Of a DNA stretch of 21,751 bases, positions 11,263 through 21,374 are shown in pieces. Numbering within the stretch: the first letter of the stretch is position 1; each line of letters opens with the position of its first letter. Source of the DNA: Spironucleus salmonicida. Its lineage: Eukaryota > Fornicata > Diplomonadida > Hexamitidae. The stretch spans positions 1,856,001-1,877,751 of the forward strand of contig CM035317.1 in assembly GCA_000497125.2 (NCBI GenBank), given 5' to 3'. Both the position numbers and the translations under genes were made by a program. Below the pieces are notes generated by a model, which had not been told where the DNA came from, made no database searches, and saw only the letters and a list, made by a program, of their open reading frames with translations.

Positions 11263-13651
11263 TCAGAAATATAGTTCTCTTGAAGCTGGTTAAATATTTT
11301 AAATAGTTTTCACTTCATCTTTAGTTAATAAATATTAGATTTGTTTATAGTATGAGCCAAATTGATATGTTTCAATCTTATTAATTATTACAAACTTACT
11401 ATAGTCTTGCTTAGTGCTAAGTACATCAGGAGTATAATAATAGTTCTATTTTTCAATTTCTTAAGGTAGTACAACTATTACTTCTCTATCTTTATTAAGC
11501 AATCTTATTTATTCAACTTTGCTACATACGTTATTACTTTCAAATTTCTATTTAGTACTAGCTTTCTTATTTATCTTTATGAGTTCATTATTTATTACTA
11601 ATTCGATGAAAGCTAGGTCATCTCTTTTTCTTCAATCAGCAGTTTTGCGTTTATGAACTTCACCATTTCTTTGGTTAAAAAATGAAGGTACTATCTTTTA
11701 AATATAGATAAAAATTAACAGATATTCACTTAACTTGCTTATCAAAGTTTATAAAGATCATTGGGTCTGGTTAAATAATTATATATAAAAAACTATATTT
11801 GAATTAGCCTCTCTTCGAATAGTCGTTTCCAAAATAATCAATTGATCTATATACAATTCAATAAACTATTTCTATTCGAATTCTTAACTTGTTATCCTTC
11901 CAATATCCTTAAAGATATCTTTTATATGTTCTTCCTTGAGACCGTTCATTAACAAGAAAGTTGTAAACAACTATCTAAAAGGTCCATACAGTATCTTAAT
12001 AGAATGTAAACATGAAATGGTTGCCCAAATCCAAGATATCTTCTTTAAAAATTAGTTTATAGAAATCAGATTCAGTTGTAGTTTGAAATACTGAACTTCC
12101 ACTCAAGTCATCTAATAATAAAACTATTTTTATATTCGTATCTAATATTTATTATAACGCAATCCAATTTATTCATACAGAATTACATATATAATCAACA
12201 ACATCACCTAAGCAATCTTTCTATAAAACTAAACATTCTTAATAATATTGCTTTACCCATTCGAATTGTGAAAGTATGTTTTTAAAAACTTGAAAGAATA
12301 GTTTTTGATCTCCATTTTTAATTTCTTTATCTTTTAAAGTAGTTCGTATCTAATCTTATGTTATCAATGATAGATTTATAATGGTTTTCATTTTCTATAA
12401 TTCTTGACATAACATTAATAACTTTTATTTTGAAGTCTTCCATTCGAATCAACAAATGGTATATTAATATATTGTCTTTGGTTTTTGATTTTTAATAAGT
12501 TTAATCACAATCGATAGTTGGACTTAAGAAGAATGTATGAGTTATAGCTCAATTGTTTAAATAAGGGTCATCTAAATTATACTTTGATAGTTTACTTTAA
12601 TCTAATATGCTTAATTTATTTTATTCATTGAATACGTTTTGACTGTTCCTGCTGAACCCATAAGTCCAAAATAACCATAACCATTATTTTAATTTAGACC
12701 TCCTGGGGTCCGGACGGTTGCATCCGAGTATTTTTTTGTTTTTTATATCAAAAATTGAATTTCGTCTGATTGTATATTGTACTCCATATATTTAATTGAA
12801 GCAAAAATAATAATAAATTAAATGAATGAATGTCACTTTAGCAAAAACCTACAAAATATATAAACTGATTCTTGTTAAACTTCTGCTTGTGATGCAACTC
12901 TTTTACTTTCAGTTTAATTTAAAATATTAAATGATAATTAATTAGTTCTATTTGTCATATCTTTGCAAACAAATATAGTTCGATTCAAAGGCTGCAGCAT
13001 TAAACTTTTAGATATTAAGATACTAATGGTTTCATCACATTAATTTGATTTTATATAAACTGTATTTAAGTGTCTAAAGAACTTAGCTGAATTAAGTTCA
13101 CTTGTAAGATATCTTTTAATAATTACTGTTGTTTTTGTAATCTCCAAATCTATCTTTGTTTAATAGCTGAAACATGCATTCAAATTTATATTTTTACTGT
13201 TGGATCAATAGTATACTTATCGAATTGTAATTTAAACTAATCATAAAACATCTTATATTCAACTTCAGGAAGGATGTGCTATTAATTATTGATAGGATCA
13301 TACGAATCTTAATAAACCAATTTAAAATATTTATAGTTTATTATTTGCAATGGTACTTTATCATTTCTAAAATCTGTTAAAATTTTATAATAAGTAATAT
13401 TTATATAGTATGTCAATATTGAACTTTATAAATTACATTACTTGTAAAAGATGAACATTTCAGATAGATTATCATTACCAGGGTTTAGTTACGATTAACC
13501 ATGGCCCTCTTAGGGATCAGTAGCCCAATAGGAGGTTACTGTCCTTCGTTTTGCCTCCGCTAGCAATAATCCCTTTTAATTGATCCTAATTAATAACCTC
13601 CTGTTAATTATGTTTTGAAAAAAATAGGGGCCTGTTGCCAAAAGCTGACAT
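11263..13651 (-). pseudogene. Decayed P-loop (kinesin-like?) gene, unknown N-terminal part
   Basis: The minus strand gives a chain of code-6 segments from ATG (complement 13649-13651, MSAFGNRPLFFSKHNQQEV) to TGA (complement 11263-11265), about 800 codons. It is broken by frameshifts (near 13520, 13185, 13135, 12840) and in-frame TGAs (for example near 12150, 11850 and 11632). Around 12635-12682 it reads GYGYFGLMGSAGTVKTYSM. This resembles the kinesin P-loop block (FAYGQTGSGKTYTM), with the last Gly before Lys changed to Val. About 60 residues upstream, VYIFCRFLL resembles the kinesin first strand (IRVFCRVRP). Kinesin switch motifs NxxSSRSH and DLAGSE are not clearly present; LLDDLSGSS and VNERSQGRT are only faint echoes. 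About 260 unrecognised residues precede the motor-like part. Several shifts lie in A/T homopolymers, so indel sequencing error is an alternative, though both 5-kb giants are error-free. Confidence 0.42.
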
Positions 13652-13701
13652 AGCACGATCTAGTATCTACTTTCTCTGGCTTGGAACATCCATGATAGTG
13701 T

Positions 13702-14427
13702 ATGATATACTATTATTTTAGTAGATAGGAGTTAGCAGAGCGAATCAGAGTAACAATAATAAAAGCAAGTGAAATTATTTGTGCAAGATGTATCAGTAGG
13801 TGCTCAGGATGTGAGATTCGCCAAGAGATGTAAAGAGATCTTACTAAATATATTATTCGTGTGGCTTTACAGGACTCTATGTATTTGAGAGGAGTGATCC
13901 TGCTATGTTGGGCTGCTAGAGCGCTTATTTTACTACTTGTGTATTTTATAACTATACAGATATATAATATATTAGCAAGGCGCGCAGTAGGTAATTAGCT
14001 GGCATACAGAAACTAAATACAAAATAGATTTCAAAGCTTTTTCCTTAATAAGTATATTTCGATGCAGTTGGTAATAATTACAATACTAGTTTAGGTAAAT
14101 ATCGTTTACTCAGTATTAGACATGATCTGCATGATGTATTTAACTTAACTAATCCTGCACAGTATCAAATTTATCCCTAGCACTATGCATTAAATTGTTG
14201 CTAATGCATTCCATAGGATATAAGGTTCTGGTTTTGAGTCACAAATATGCTATGAATTATAAGAATATTAAGTATTTAGAACTAATTAGTTTTAACCTGA
14301 GTTTTTGATCTAAAATAATGCTATATATTTGCAATATATATTAAATACTAATATTGTATACTCAGTAAACAAAAACCTACACAAGTAAATATAAATATAA
14401 CTAAATCTGCTCATATGTATAATTTGA
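13702..14427 (+). CDS. Weak candidate ORF with hydrophobic segments (241 codons)
   Basis: This ORF is open in code 6 from ATG 13702 to TGA 14425-14427. The predicted product has a Cys cluster (CARCISRCSGC, near residue 28) followed by hydrophobic helices (VILLCWAARALILLLVYFI, residues ~66-85, and one around 118-140), then a Gln/Asn-rich tail that looks like translated AT-rich noise. No family is recognised. Chance can produce a TGA-free run of this length here. Confidence 0.15.
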
Positions 14428-14520
14428 GTTTCCCTATATAATAACACTAGCTATGCTTATTTTTATAAAATATCATATTATATAATTTTAATTATCAGAG
14501 CAGTAATTTTAAAGCCTTAA

Positions 14521-14940
14521 ATGTCACAGCCTCTCATCGATAGCGGAAGCGCTTTAAAAATCGAGATTTCATATTTTATTATACATTAAATTTAATTAAA
14601 ATGCTATTCCTTCAAAATGCGTTCAATAAGTTACCCAGACAATTCACAAGCGCCATTTGGCTAATGCTATCCACTACATATCGAATGTACCTATCATACC
14701 TCCATTTATCACTATTTCATCATTTCTGATACCGCCAAGAGTAAATCCAAAGCACCCTGCAAGCCGATCATCAGAAGTTTAAAAGCAGCATCGTCAAGAT
14801 GTCCCCAAACGGTACGGTTTTTAATTCTGCAAAATCGCTCATTGAACCGATTTAAAGTTGATCGATTCGTGAAATTTCAGCGGAAATTTGGTCCATAACT
14901 GCATGGAATCTCGAGAGCGCGAGAGCGAAGTTTACACTGA
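14521..14940 (+). CDS. Candidate ORF with the same start context as giant gene B
   Basis: This ORF runs from ATG 14521 to TGA 14938-14940 (139 codons), beginning MSQPLIDSGSALKIEISYFI. The 12 bases ccttaaatgtca (14515-14526) around the start are identical to those around the start of giant gene B (16016-16027). Both N-termini read MS followed by a Leu/Ile/Glu-containing strand (ALKIEI here, GLSIEF in B), so this could be the stump of a third family copy. Past the first ~25 residues I see no similarity to B. It overlaps a minus-strand ORF (14771-15559), and both cannot be trusted. Confidence 0.22.
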
Positions 14941-15559
14941 AGGGAATTTTTTAGGGACGAAGTTGCATAAGCTGCACGAAATCTAGAGATTTGGGGGCGA
15001 AGAGGGCCTGCGAAAATGTGGTTATTAGGGGTGAGGAGATAGCGCTAGCTCGGTAGTCAGGACCCAGCGAGGTAGCAATATCATAATTTATCGGGAGCAG
15101 GGTTGAACTTATGCTAGCTTAGGCCTTCCACATTTTGGTGCTACGAGGCTGAGTTGCGGCTGTTGGCATAGTGAATAATGGCTTACTCTTCATATTTGGC
15201 ATAGGTGGCTGCTAGTGAAGTGGGTACCACTAGTACGGTACCCCAAGTATTTCCATAGACAGCACCACGGTAGGCGTGAGTGGTACTGGGATAGTGCTTG
15301 ACGACAATACAATACTATAGTATATATAGTAATAGCTTAAATGGAGTTTAATAGTATATATGCATTGGGAGTGGTGCCTATAAGGATATTTAGTATATAC
15401 TATTGTATCTATATAATACATTACTATACTTACTAATATATATTCACTTATGAGCCCAGGTACAAAGTAGCCTAAGAAGGCTATTCTTACCTGTAGAGTA
15501 CAAGCACAGGCTATGCCGAATACTGTATACATTCTATCTTTAATACCCGCATGATGCAT
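14771..15559 (-). CDS. Weak candidate ORF, 262 codons
   Basis: This minus-strand ORF runs from ATG (complement 15557-15559) to TGA (complement 14771-14773), with an in-frame TGA three codons before the start. The N-terminal 110 residues are Tyr/Ile-rich and look like translated AT-rich DNA. The C-terminal half, in more GC-balanced DNA (14750-15240), looks more protein-like (SISSTLLPINYDIATSLGP; AVMDQISAEISRIDQL). The + strand of that part gives equally protein-like segments, so the strand is undecided. No family is recognised. Confidence 0.22.
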
Positions 15560-16021
15560 AATCTATCAAACATGATACTCTGCAGTCTCACTCGGTATGC
15601 TGCTTAAGACCGAAGCATAGGGATGGATGAATGTTAGATGGTAACGACGACTCGCTAGGATGAGTTTTACTGAAGAGAAGCGACGTCAGCAGAAGATGAT
15701 ACTTATTGCATCTAGTAACGATAGGGATGCGTGGGATCATGCATAGAGTATGAGCTAATGTATTTTTAGGAAACTCCTATATTTACTAATAATGCGTGAT
15801 AGTTAAGTAGTATTGTATATTGTTAATTCCTTACTAGCGCTCAAATACAGATAGAAAAACTACATTAGTTTATTTGATACTTTTTGTTTCGTAAAACACT
15901 TAACATTCATTAATCATACTATTTATTAATATATAATAAAAATACATAAAGTTTTCAAAGGATAGCAAAGTATTTTATATAATAATACCCTATTTTACAT
16001 CTTACCTCTTTAACTCCTTAA
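15560..16021 (+). promoter_or_regulatory. Upstream region of giant gene B
   Basis: The first ~170 bp are GC-balanced and include a short, gene-like start (ATG 15660, MSFTEEKRRQQKMILIASSN) whose frame soon runs into AT-rich sequence. The last ~250 bp are very AT-rich and end acatcttacctctttaact followed by the shared start context ccttaa before ATG 16022. This is the expected place for the promoter and 5' UTR of gene B. No defined box is identified. Confidence 0.3.
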
Positions 16022-19000
16022 ATGTCATCAGGTTTATCTATTGAGTTTAAAGCTCTTCCATATTCAGTTGACTAGGGTTATAATGTAATAATTAATAAAA
16101 AGATTAAAAAGCTTAAATTTACTATAAGAGATAACGAAATTAGTTAATCTATCTAGCTTGATAGTGAATAGAAATATATTCTGTGCGCCAATGTTAGTAC
16201 TAAAGAACAACTTTGTGCTGTATAAATAGTGCTACTATACAAAAAGTTAAAAAAAATTATACCAAACTGTACTATATAGCTAGTATAAAAACATAAATTT
16301 TTTGCGTATGAGGATCTTTACTTCTGGAATAACATTGGAATTGTAGCTGCCCAAATGGGACTGAAGACCAAATCAATTAAGATATATAAAGACCATGAAG
16401 GGGAAAATTTAACACCAGATTTAGATCTTTATCTAGCAGAGATCAATTAGTACGATTTACAATATATTTCATTTTATGATAGCTTCGACACATTGACGAT
16501 TCTAAAACCAGAAGGTATAAACAAGTGTGCTTTTCATGAAAATTTAATACTGACCTAGTTAGCTGCAATCTAATACCAGCATACAGAAAAGTACCCGTTA
16601 ATATTGCCATTAGTTTTTGGATTTTCTGCATATCAGTTATATACTGACAGATTTGTTCAAATTTTTTAGAAAGCTGAAGTTGCATCAGCATAGGATCTTA
16701 AGCATTCTATTTTAAGAAAAATATTCGAATTGTCCAATATTGTTTATAACGAACAAGTATTACCAGATAAATTTAAAGTTATGAATCTGTTCCAACTACC
16801 TATCCACTTTATCGGGACTGGGATCAGTTTGTTCATGTTCCAGCAGCTCTGCCACGTGTCCTACCTCTTCAAGGCGGAGTATTTTGCATTATTCTCGTTG
16901 GTTAAAAATGATCTTAACGACACTCTTACGAATGCTGTCATAAGCCAGAGCTCCAGGTCTGGGAAAAGTGTAGCATTGTACACGCAGTATTTTTTCCACC
17001 TCCTGATGGGGAATGTTCCAATATTGCTTAATATGTAGGGTTCTACATTATAGCCTCTATACAAATACAAGACACACTCATTTCATCAGTAGCTAGTTGC
17101 TCAGTATAAAAATATATTCAAGTTGCAGGATTTAACGAACCTCAAGGAAACAGTGCTAGCTGATGTTTGTAAATTCCATACCTTTCAGTTGGAAAGCTTA
17201 GACTAAATGTCTTTTATTTACTAGACTATGATTATATTTATTAACAAAATTCAGGGCAACTTGTAATTAGTTCAAAAGCTAAAATACGATAATTCTATAT
17301 AGTTGCAATTCGATTAACTAAAACTAGCTTCTTTTTTCATTATAGATACTGCAAATATTATAAATGATATAGACTAAGTATTACTTGAATAACAAAGGCG
17401 AAATAATATATAATTGAAACACCCTATCATTTTGGTAGATGAGTGCTTGCAGTCATAGAAGGAGAAGTTTTCGAAATGCGTTAAGTTGTGTCAGTCGTTG
17501 TTCAAATATTACGAAGAGAAGCTGATAAAGTTAGGTAAAGATTAGTATATAGAGATACAAAGCACATTGGATAATGCAAAATTTTGGTAGATAGGTAGAT
17601 TAGGAAATATCAGAAATACCAAATATCATCTAGCTATCAATGTTATTTAACAACTTCTGAACACTGACTTACTTTTAGCTGTAAAAAGGAAACTGGATCG
17701 AATTAGTTGGAAGCTAAAATATGAATACTAGGATATTAGCTTGTACCAAACTGTTGAAAACATTTTAGCGAGTGTTTAATCACAAAATACAGATTAGAGA
17801 TTCAATACTATACACGCCAACTAAGAAATTATAGTGGAATATTTTAAATCTCTTAATAGTTTACTAGGAAAATCAGAATACATTCTCATAGCGATGGAGT
17901 ACCTTCACCTCGAGATTGATGATTACGACCTTCTCGACGAGCTAGTCGTTCACTCACCGCAGATACTGAATACTGGGAACAGAACAGATTTTAGAAAGAT
18001 ATTATTTTCGGGAATGTCGTCTTACAGGAATCGAGGACAGTACTACGAAGATTTTGAAGTGGATTTCTTCAAGTTTATTCTTTAATTATTTAACCCCAGA
18101 GGGGCCGAAACAGCATTTTGGAAAGCATTTTCAATTATTGCATTTAAGAAAATTGAACATAGCTAAGTGGATGACAAGTTATCTAAGGATAAAAAAGAAG
18201 AAAAAACTACTAGAGAGAATGCTTTCCCTATAAGTTAGCAGGGCATGCTAAAATAATATTGGTCTTCTTCAGTCCAGTCTTTAATATGTAAATATTTTAT
18301 GAATACAAATACAGATGATTTACATTAAGATCTATAACAGATGATTCTAAAACTGCCAAAAATGTCGGAATAATACAGTACTAAATACGAAATGCCTAAT
18401 TTTGACTATTTTACTGTTATAATGGCTGGAACAGATCTTGCCATCATCAATTGCCTTACTCTCAATTAATTTTGCTACAATACCATGTTAAGTAGAGGTT
18501 GGTTGCACTACATTAATACTTAAATATTAGGACATGTTCAGCCTCACGCGTCATTGCTGTCTAGCTTGCAGTACGAGCAGCGTCGGATGGTAGTGGATGA
18601 CAAAAGTTATAAGGATTCTATTAATAATATAGAATAATCAGTCAAGACATTTGCTAAAGACACCCCAATTTTGGTATCGCTACTGTACTCGATGATGACG
18701 GAGAAGTCGGTTGAGATGCAGTTCATGTGCTCATCGGTATGCCCGTCTATATGGTTTCAGTATAACTAAAAAATATTAAATTTCAATGCAACCAGCAGGC
18801 ATGTAGTCAGTTTTTGTGTAGAAGGTAAAAAGTTAATTCCAGAGCAAACTATGTATCAGTTTGATAGCCTCACCTAAACCTATAACAATATTATCATACA
18901 CAAAGGTGCTAATAAAAATACTAAATTTAAGCTCACAAAAGGATATGCTCATTTTGAATTACTACAAGATAATCAAAATTACAATATCAGCTGCATTGCA

Positions 19001-21256
19001 TCGTCGACTCTGAACTACGAGGTGGTCTCCGTTTTGAACTATTAGCTCATGCTTACATTTATAGAGTAGTATTAAACCTCAGAGATAAGTGTAGCATATG
19101 CTTAAGATACGCTATAACAAATGTCTAAATTATTCTAGAGAAGCGTGTTGCTTGAATTTATGCAGGTCATCCTGTTCATGGCGAAGCTTACCTGGCAGTC
19201 GGCAACCCTAAGTACGAACATTTCCCTGATTATGGGCTAAGTGGACACTGGGCATGTCTACGTCTAATACTTGCATGGTGGAAGTATTGATTCCGAGAAA
19301 AGCGAGAGTGTTTTTAGTTTGCTGAGAAGAACGTCCGTGCCGCATAAGTTTATGTTCCTAAACCCCACCTTTGACTACGCGTTCTAAAATTTTAATAAAA
19401 AATCATCTATTTCTATATATGAATAGGTACTGAAAGATTCGGTAGCAGCTGCGAAAGAAACTTTTCAGTTGCTGCGTTAGAGGCTACCAGTCTAGCCAGA
19501 AAGTACCACCAAAAAGGAAGAATCCTCCGCCAAAGAAGCCATTGTGGAGTAGGATGGTGGAGCTCAGGATGATGTTGGCAGCACATCCCCACCATAAGAG
19601 TGTTAACTACCTAAAACTCAGGATGAAGCGTAGGAAAAATTAAAAGACAAATAAACAGGCCCTATGCTAATTATCGTGATCCCTTTCGACAAGAAGATGT
19701 GCTTTACGGATAGTTTGGACAAAACAAAGCACAAAATATTTGACTTCATCGTCACGTTCCACGGGTACCCTGACCTCAGTTTGGAGACAAAAGATGGCTG
19801 CCAAGTGCTTCCGATAGAGTGTGGTCACCATATCCCCGAAGTGTTGGTCAAAAAGGTTAAAGCGTTCAAGCTTAATAATGTATTGCAGATTGGGCTTGAT
19901 AGGAAAGGAGCACACCTGATATTAGACGTTAACTATAAATCTTAAAATTGGTAATATAATTTGTAAAAAGCTGAAGATTTAGTAAAGCTGCAGTAATAAA
20001 CGGAAAAAGACAAAAATGTCAAACATGCTGAAATTTTACAATCAGAAAAATAAAAGATTGTAAAACACTCATTTTATAAAATAAGTTGCCGCTAAGATTG
20101 CTATACCGAAAGTTTTATTGAATTTTTAAAAATCAATATTCCATTCAATGTGTTTTAAGATTATGGATCTAATTTTATTTAAATAAAACAAGAGTTAGAC
20201 TAGACTGCTAAAGATAAATTAGATACAATGGAATAATTTTAGAAATGCATTAATTTTGATATTTAATTCTAACCATAAGGCATAACTTAATTTGAATTGG
20301 GTAGTACTACAATGAAAGCATAAACGAATGATAAATAGATTCGGCTGTCAGTTTTATTCATATAAGATAAATAAAGAATTATCTATCAATTAAGCCAGTT
20401 ATATCATATGCTAGGCTTTAACATATGCAATGACGAAATTATTAGTGTATTTTTCACTGTCAGTGTTGATATATACAAATTTTTAGAGAAATTGTAGCTT
20501 CGTCTCGTATTTGCATAAGGTGAAAATGATTATCAGTATTTATATGTAGAAAACAATCCTGACACGATACAATAGAAAGAAGAAGTATTGAGTGCATAAA
20601 TTTTGATGGATGCAAACCTAGCAGCTGTGTAAGCCTTAAATAACTAATAGAATTTTTCCGCAGATGCACGTAATCTTGTCATGTATACTGCCATAATTTT
20701 GTCATTCAAAGCAGATGTTAATATTAAGTGTTAGTATTAAGCCAAAAATTTTTAATTTACGATAACTTATAATGATTTACTTGAACAACTGTCCACTTTT
20801 GGTAGTATAATTTATTAATATAAAAATGGTACCTTATTCTTAAAAAATAGCAATATCCATTTGATTTCTATTTTCCGACTTAACTCACCTAGTTTTTAGA
20901 GTTTTTGCGAGGATGATTGGAAATATTTTAGCTTATTAACACAATTTTGCAATTAGTAAGAGAATACGAGGTAGTAGTTATTTTAATAAAAGTTCTAGAC
21001 ATACTTTGATTAAATTTCGAAGCTGCTTCAGAAAGTTACCGTCGATAAAGTTGTTTACTTTGGATTTTAATACGAATGTGAATAGATTACTTATGGCAAG
21101 CGTGAACAATTTAGTTAACGTTAATTTTTAAGCCCAAACAAGTTAGACAGTAAATAGTTGCTGAAGTTATTTGTGGAATCGAAAGTAATTATACTTAGTA
21201 CCAAATAAAAGATAACAAGAAGATAAAGTTTTGGTAAAAATTATTTTTTTGAGTGA
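16022..21256 (+). CDS. Giant protein B, complete paralogue of A (1,744 residues)
   Basis: The ORF runs from ATG 16022 to TGA 21254-21256 in code 6, with many TAA/TAG Gln codons and Trp always TGG. The first ~640 residues, lost upstream of A, contain hydrophobic helices and a Walker-A-like stretch, SSRSGKSV (310-317), that lacks the first Gly of GxxxxGK[ST]. Shared anchors with A follow in the same order: LFNPRGAETAFW (689-700), AGTDLAIIN (802-810), ILGHVQPHASLLSS (near 843), MMTEKSVEMQFMC (891-903) and HKFMFLNPTFDYAF (near 1110). A charged low-complexity linker occupies about 1161-1211. The C-terminal alpha/beta domain (about 1215-1744) includes IIYQYKNGTLFLK, which matches KLIEYKDGILTFK in A. 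Where A has ~430 residues of coiled coil, B has only a short Lys/Gln-rich helix (about 1310-1345). There is no signal peptide. I do not recognise the family and the function is unknown. Blocks of GC-rich codons alternate with AT-rich blocks. Confidence 0.92.
16730..17038 (+). other. GC-richer codon block in gene B around the Walker-A-like motif
   Basis: This 309-base block of gene B contains no TAA or TAG codon; its Gln codons are CAA or CAG. C/G-ending codons are frequent in 16790-16990. It encodes LPIHFIGTGISLFMF, the cluster CHVSYLFKAEYF and the SSRSGKSV segment. Similar blocks lie at 17834-18080 and 19664-19945. Flanking blocks use TAA/TAG for Gln every few codons. Confidence 0.8.
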
Positions 21257-21335
21257 AGCTTTATAATTTAGTAATTTCCAATTAACATGGCTAGGTAATG
21301 TAGTTGCCTTGATGATACTTAGTTCATAGTTAACT

Positions 21336-21367
21336 ATTTATTCATTTATATATATAAATGAATAAAT
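21336..21367. repeat. 32-bp perfect AT-rich palindrome downstream of gene B
   Basis: The sequence centred between 21351 and 21352 (arm tttattcatttatata) is identical to its reverse complement over 32 bases. It starts 80 bp after the TGA of gene B and just before the microsatellite. It could form a cruciform or an RNA hairpin in the 3' region of the transcript. A role in 3'-end formation is only a possibility. Confidence 0.9.
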
Positions 21368-21374
21368 TATTATA

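Noticed and set aside
13528-13605. Inverted-repeat element from the aggaggtta / taacctcct pair
   Set aside because: The match is only 9 bp, and neighbouring shared words (ggatca) are in the wrong order for an inverted repeat. No transposase or target duplication is seen.
11263-13651. TGA also being a sense codon (for example Trp), which would repair some breaks in this gene
   Set aside because: Both giants use only TGG for Trp and never contain TGA in over 3,400 codons. Frameshifts would remain anyway.
13702-15559. Three TGA-free runs of 139-262 codons taken as firm genes
   Set aside because: With a single stop codon in AT-rich DNA, I estimate several runs of ~240 codons by chance over 11 kb in six frames. 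Kept only as low-confidence candidates.
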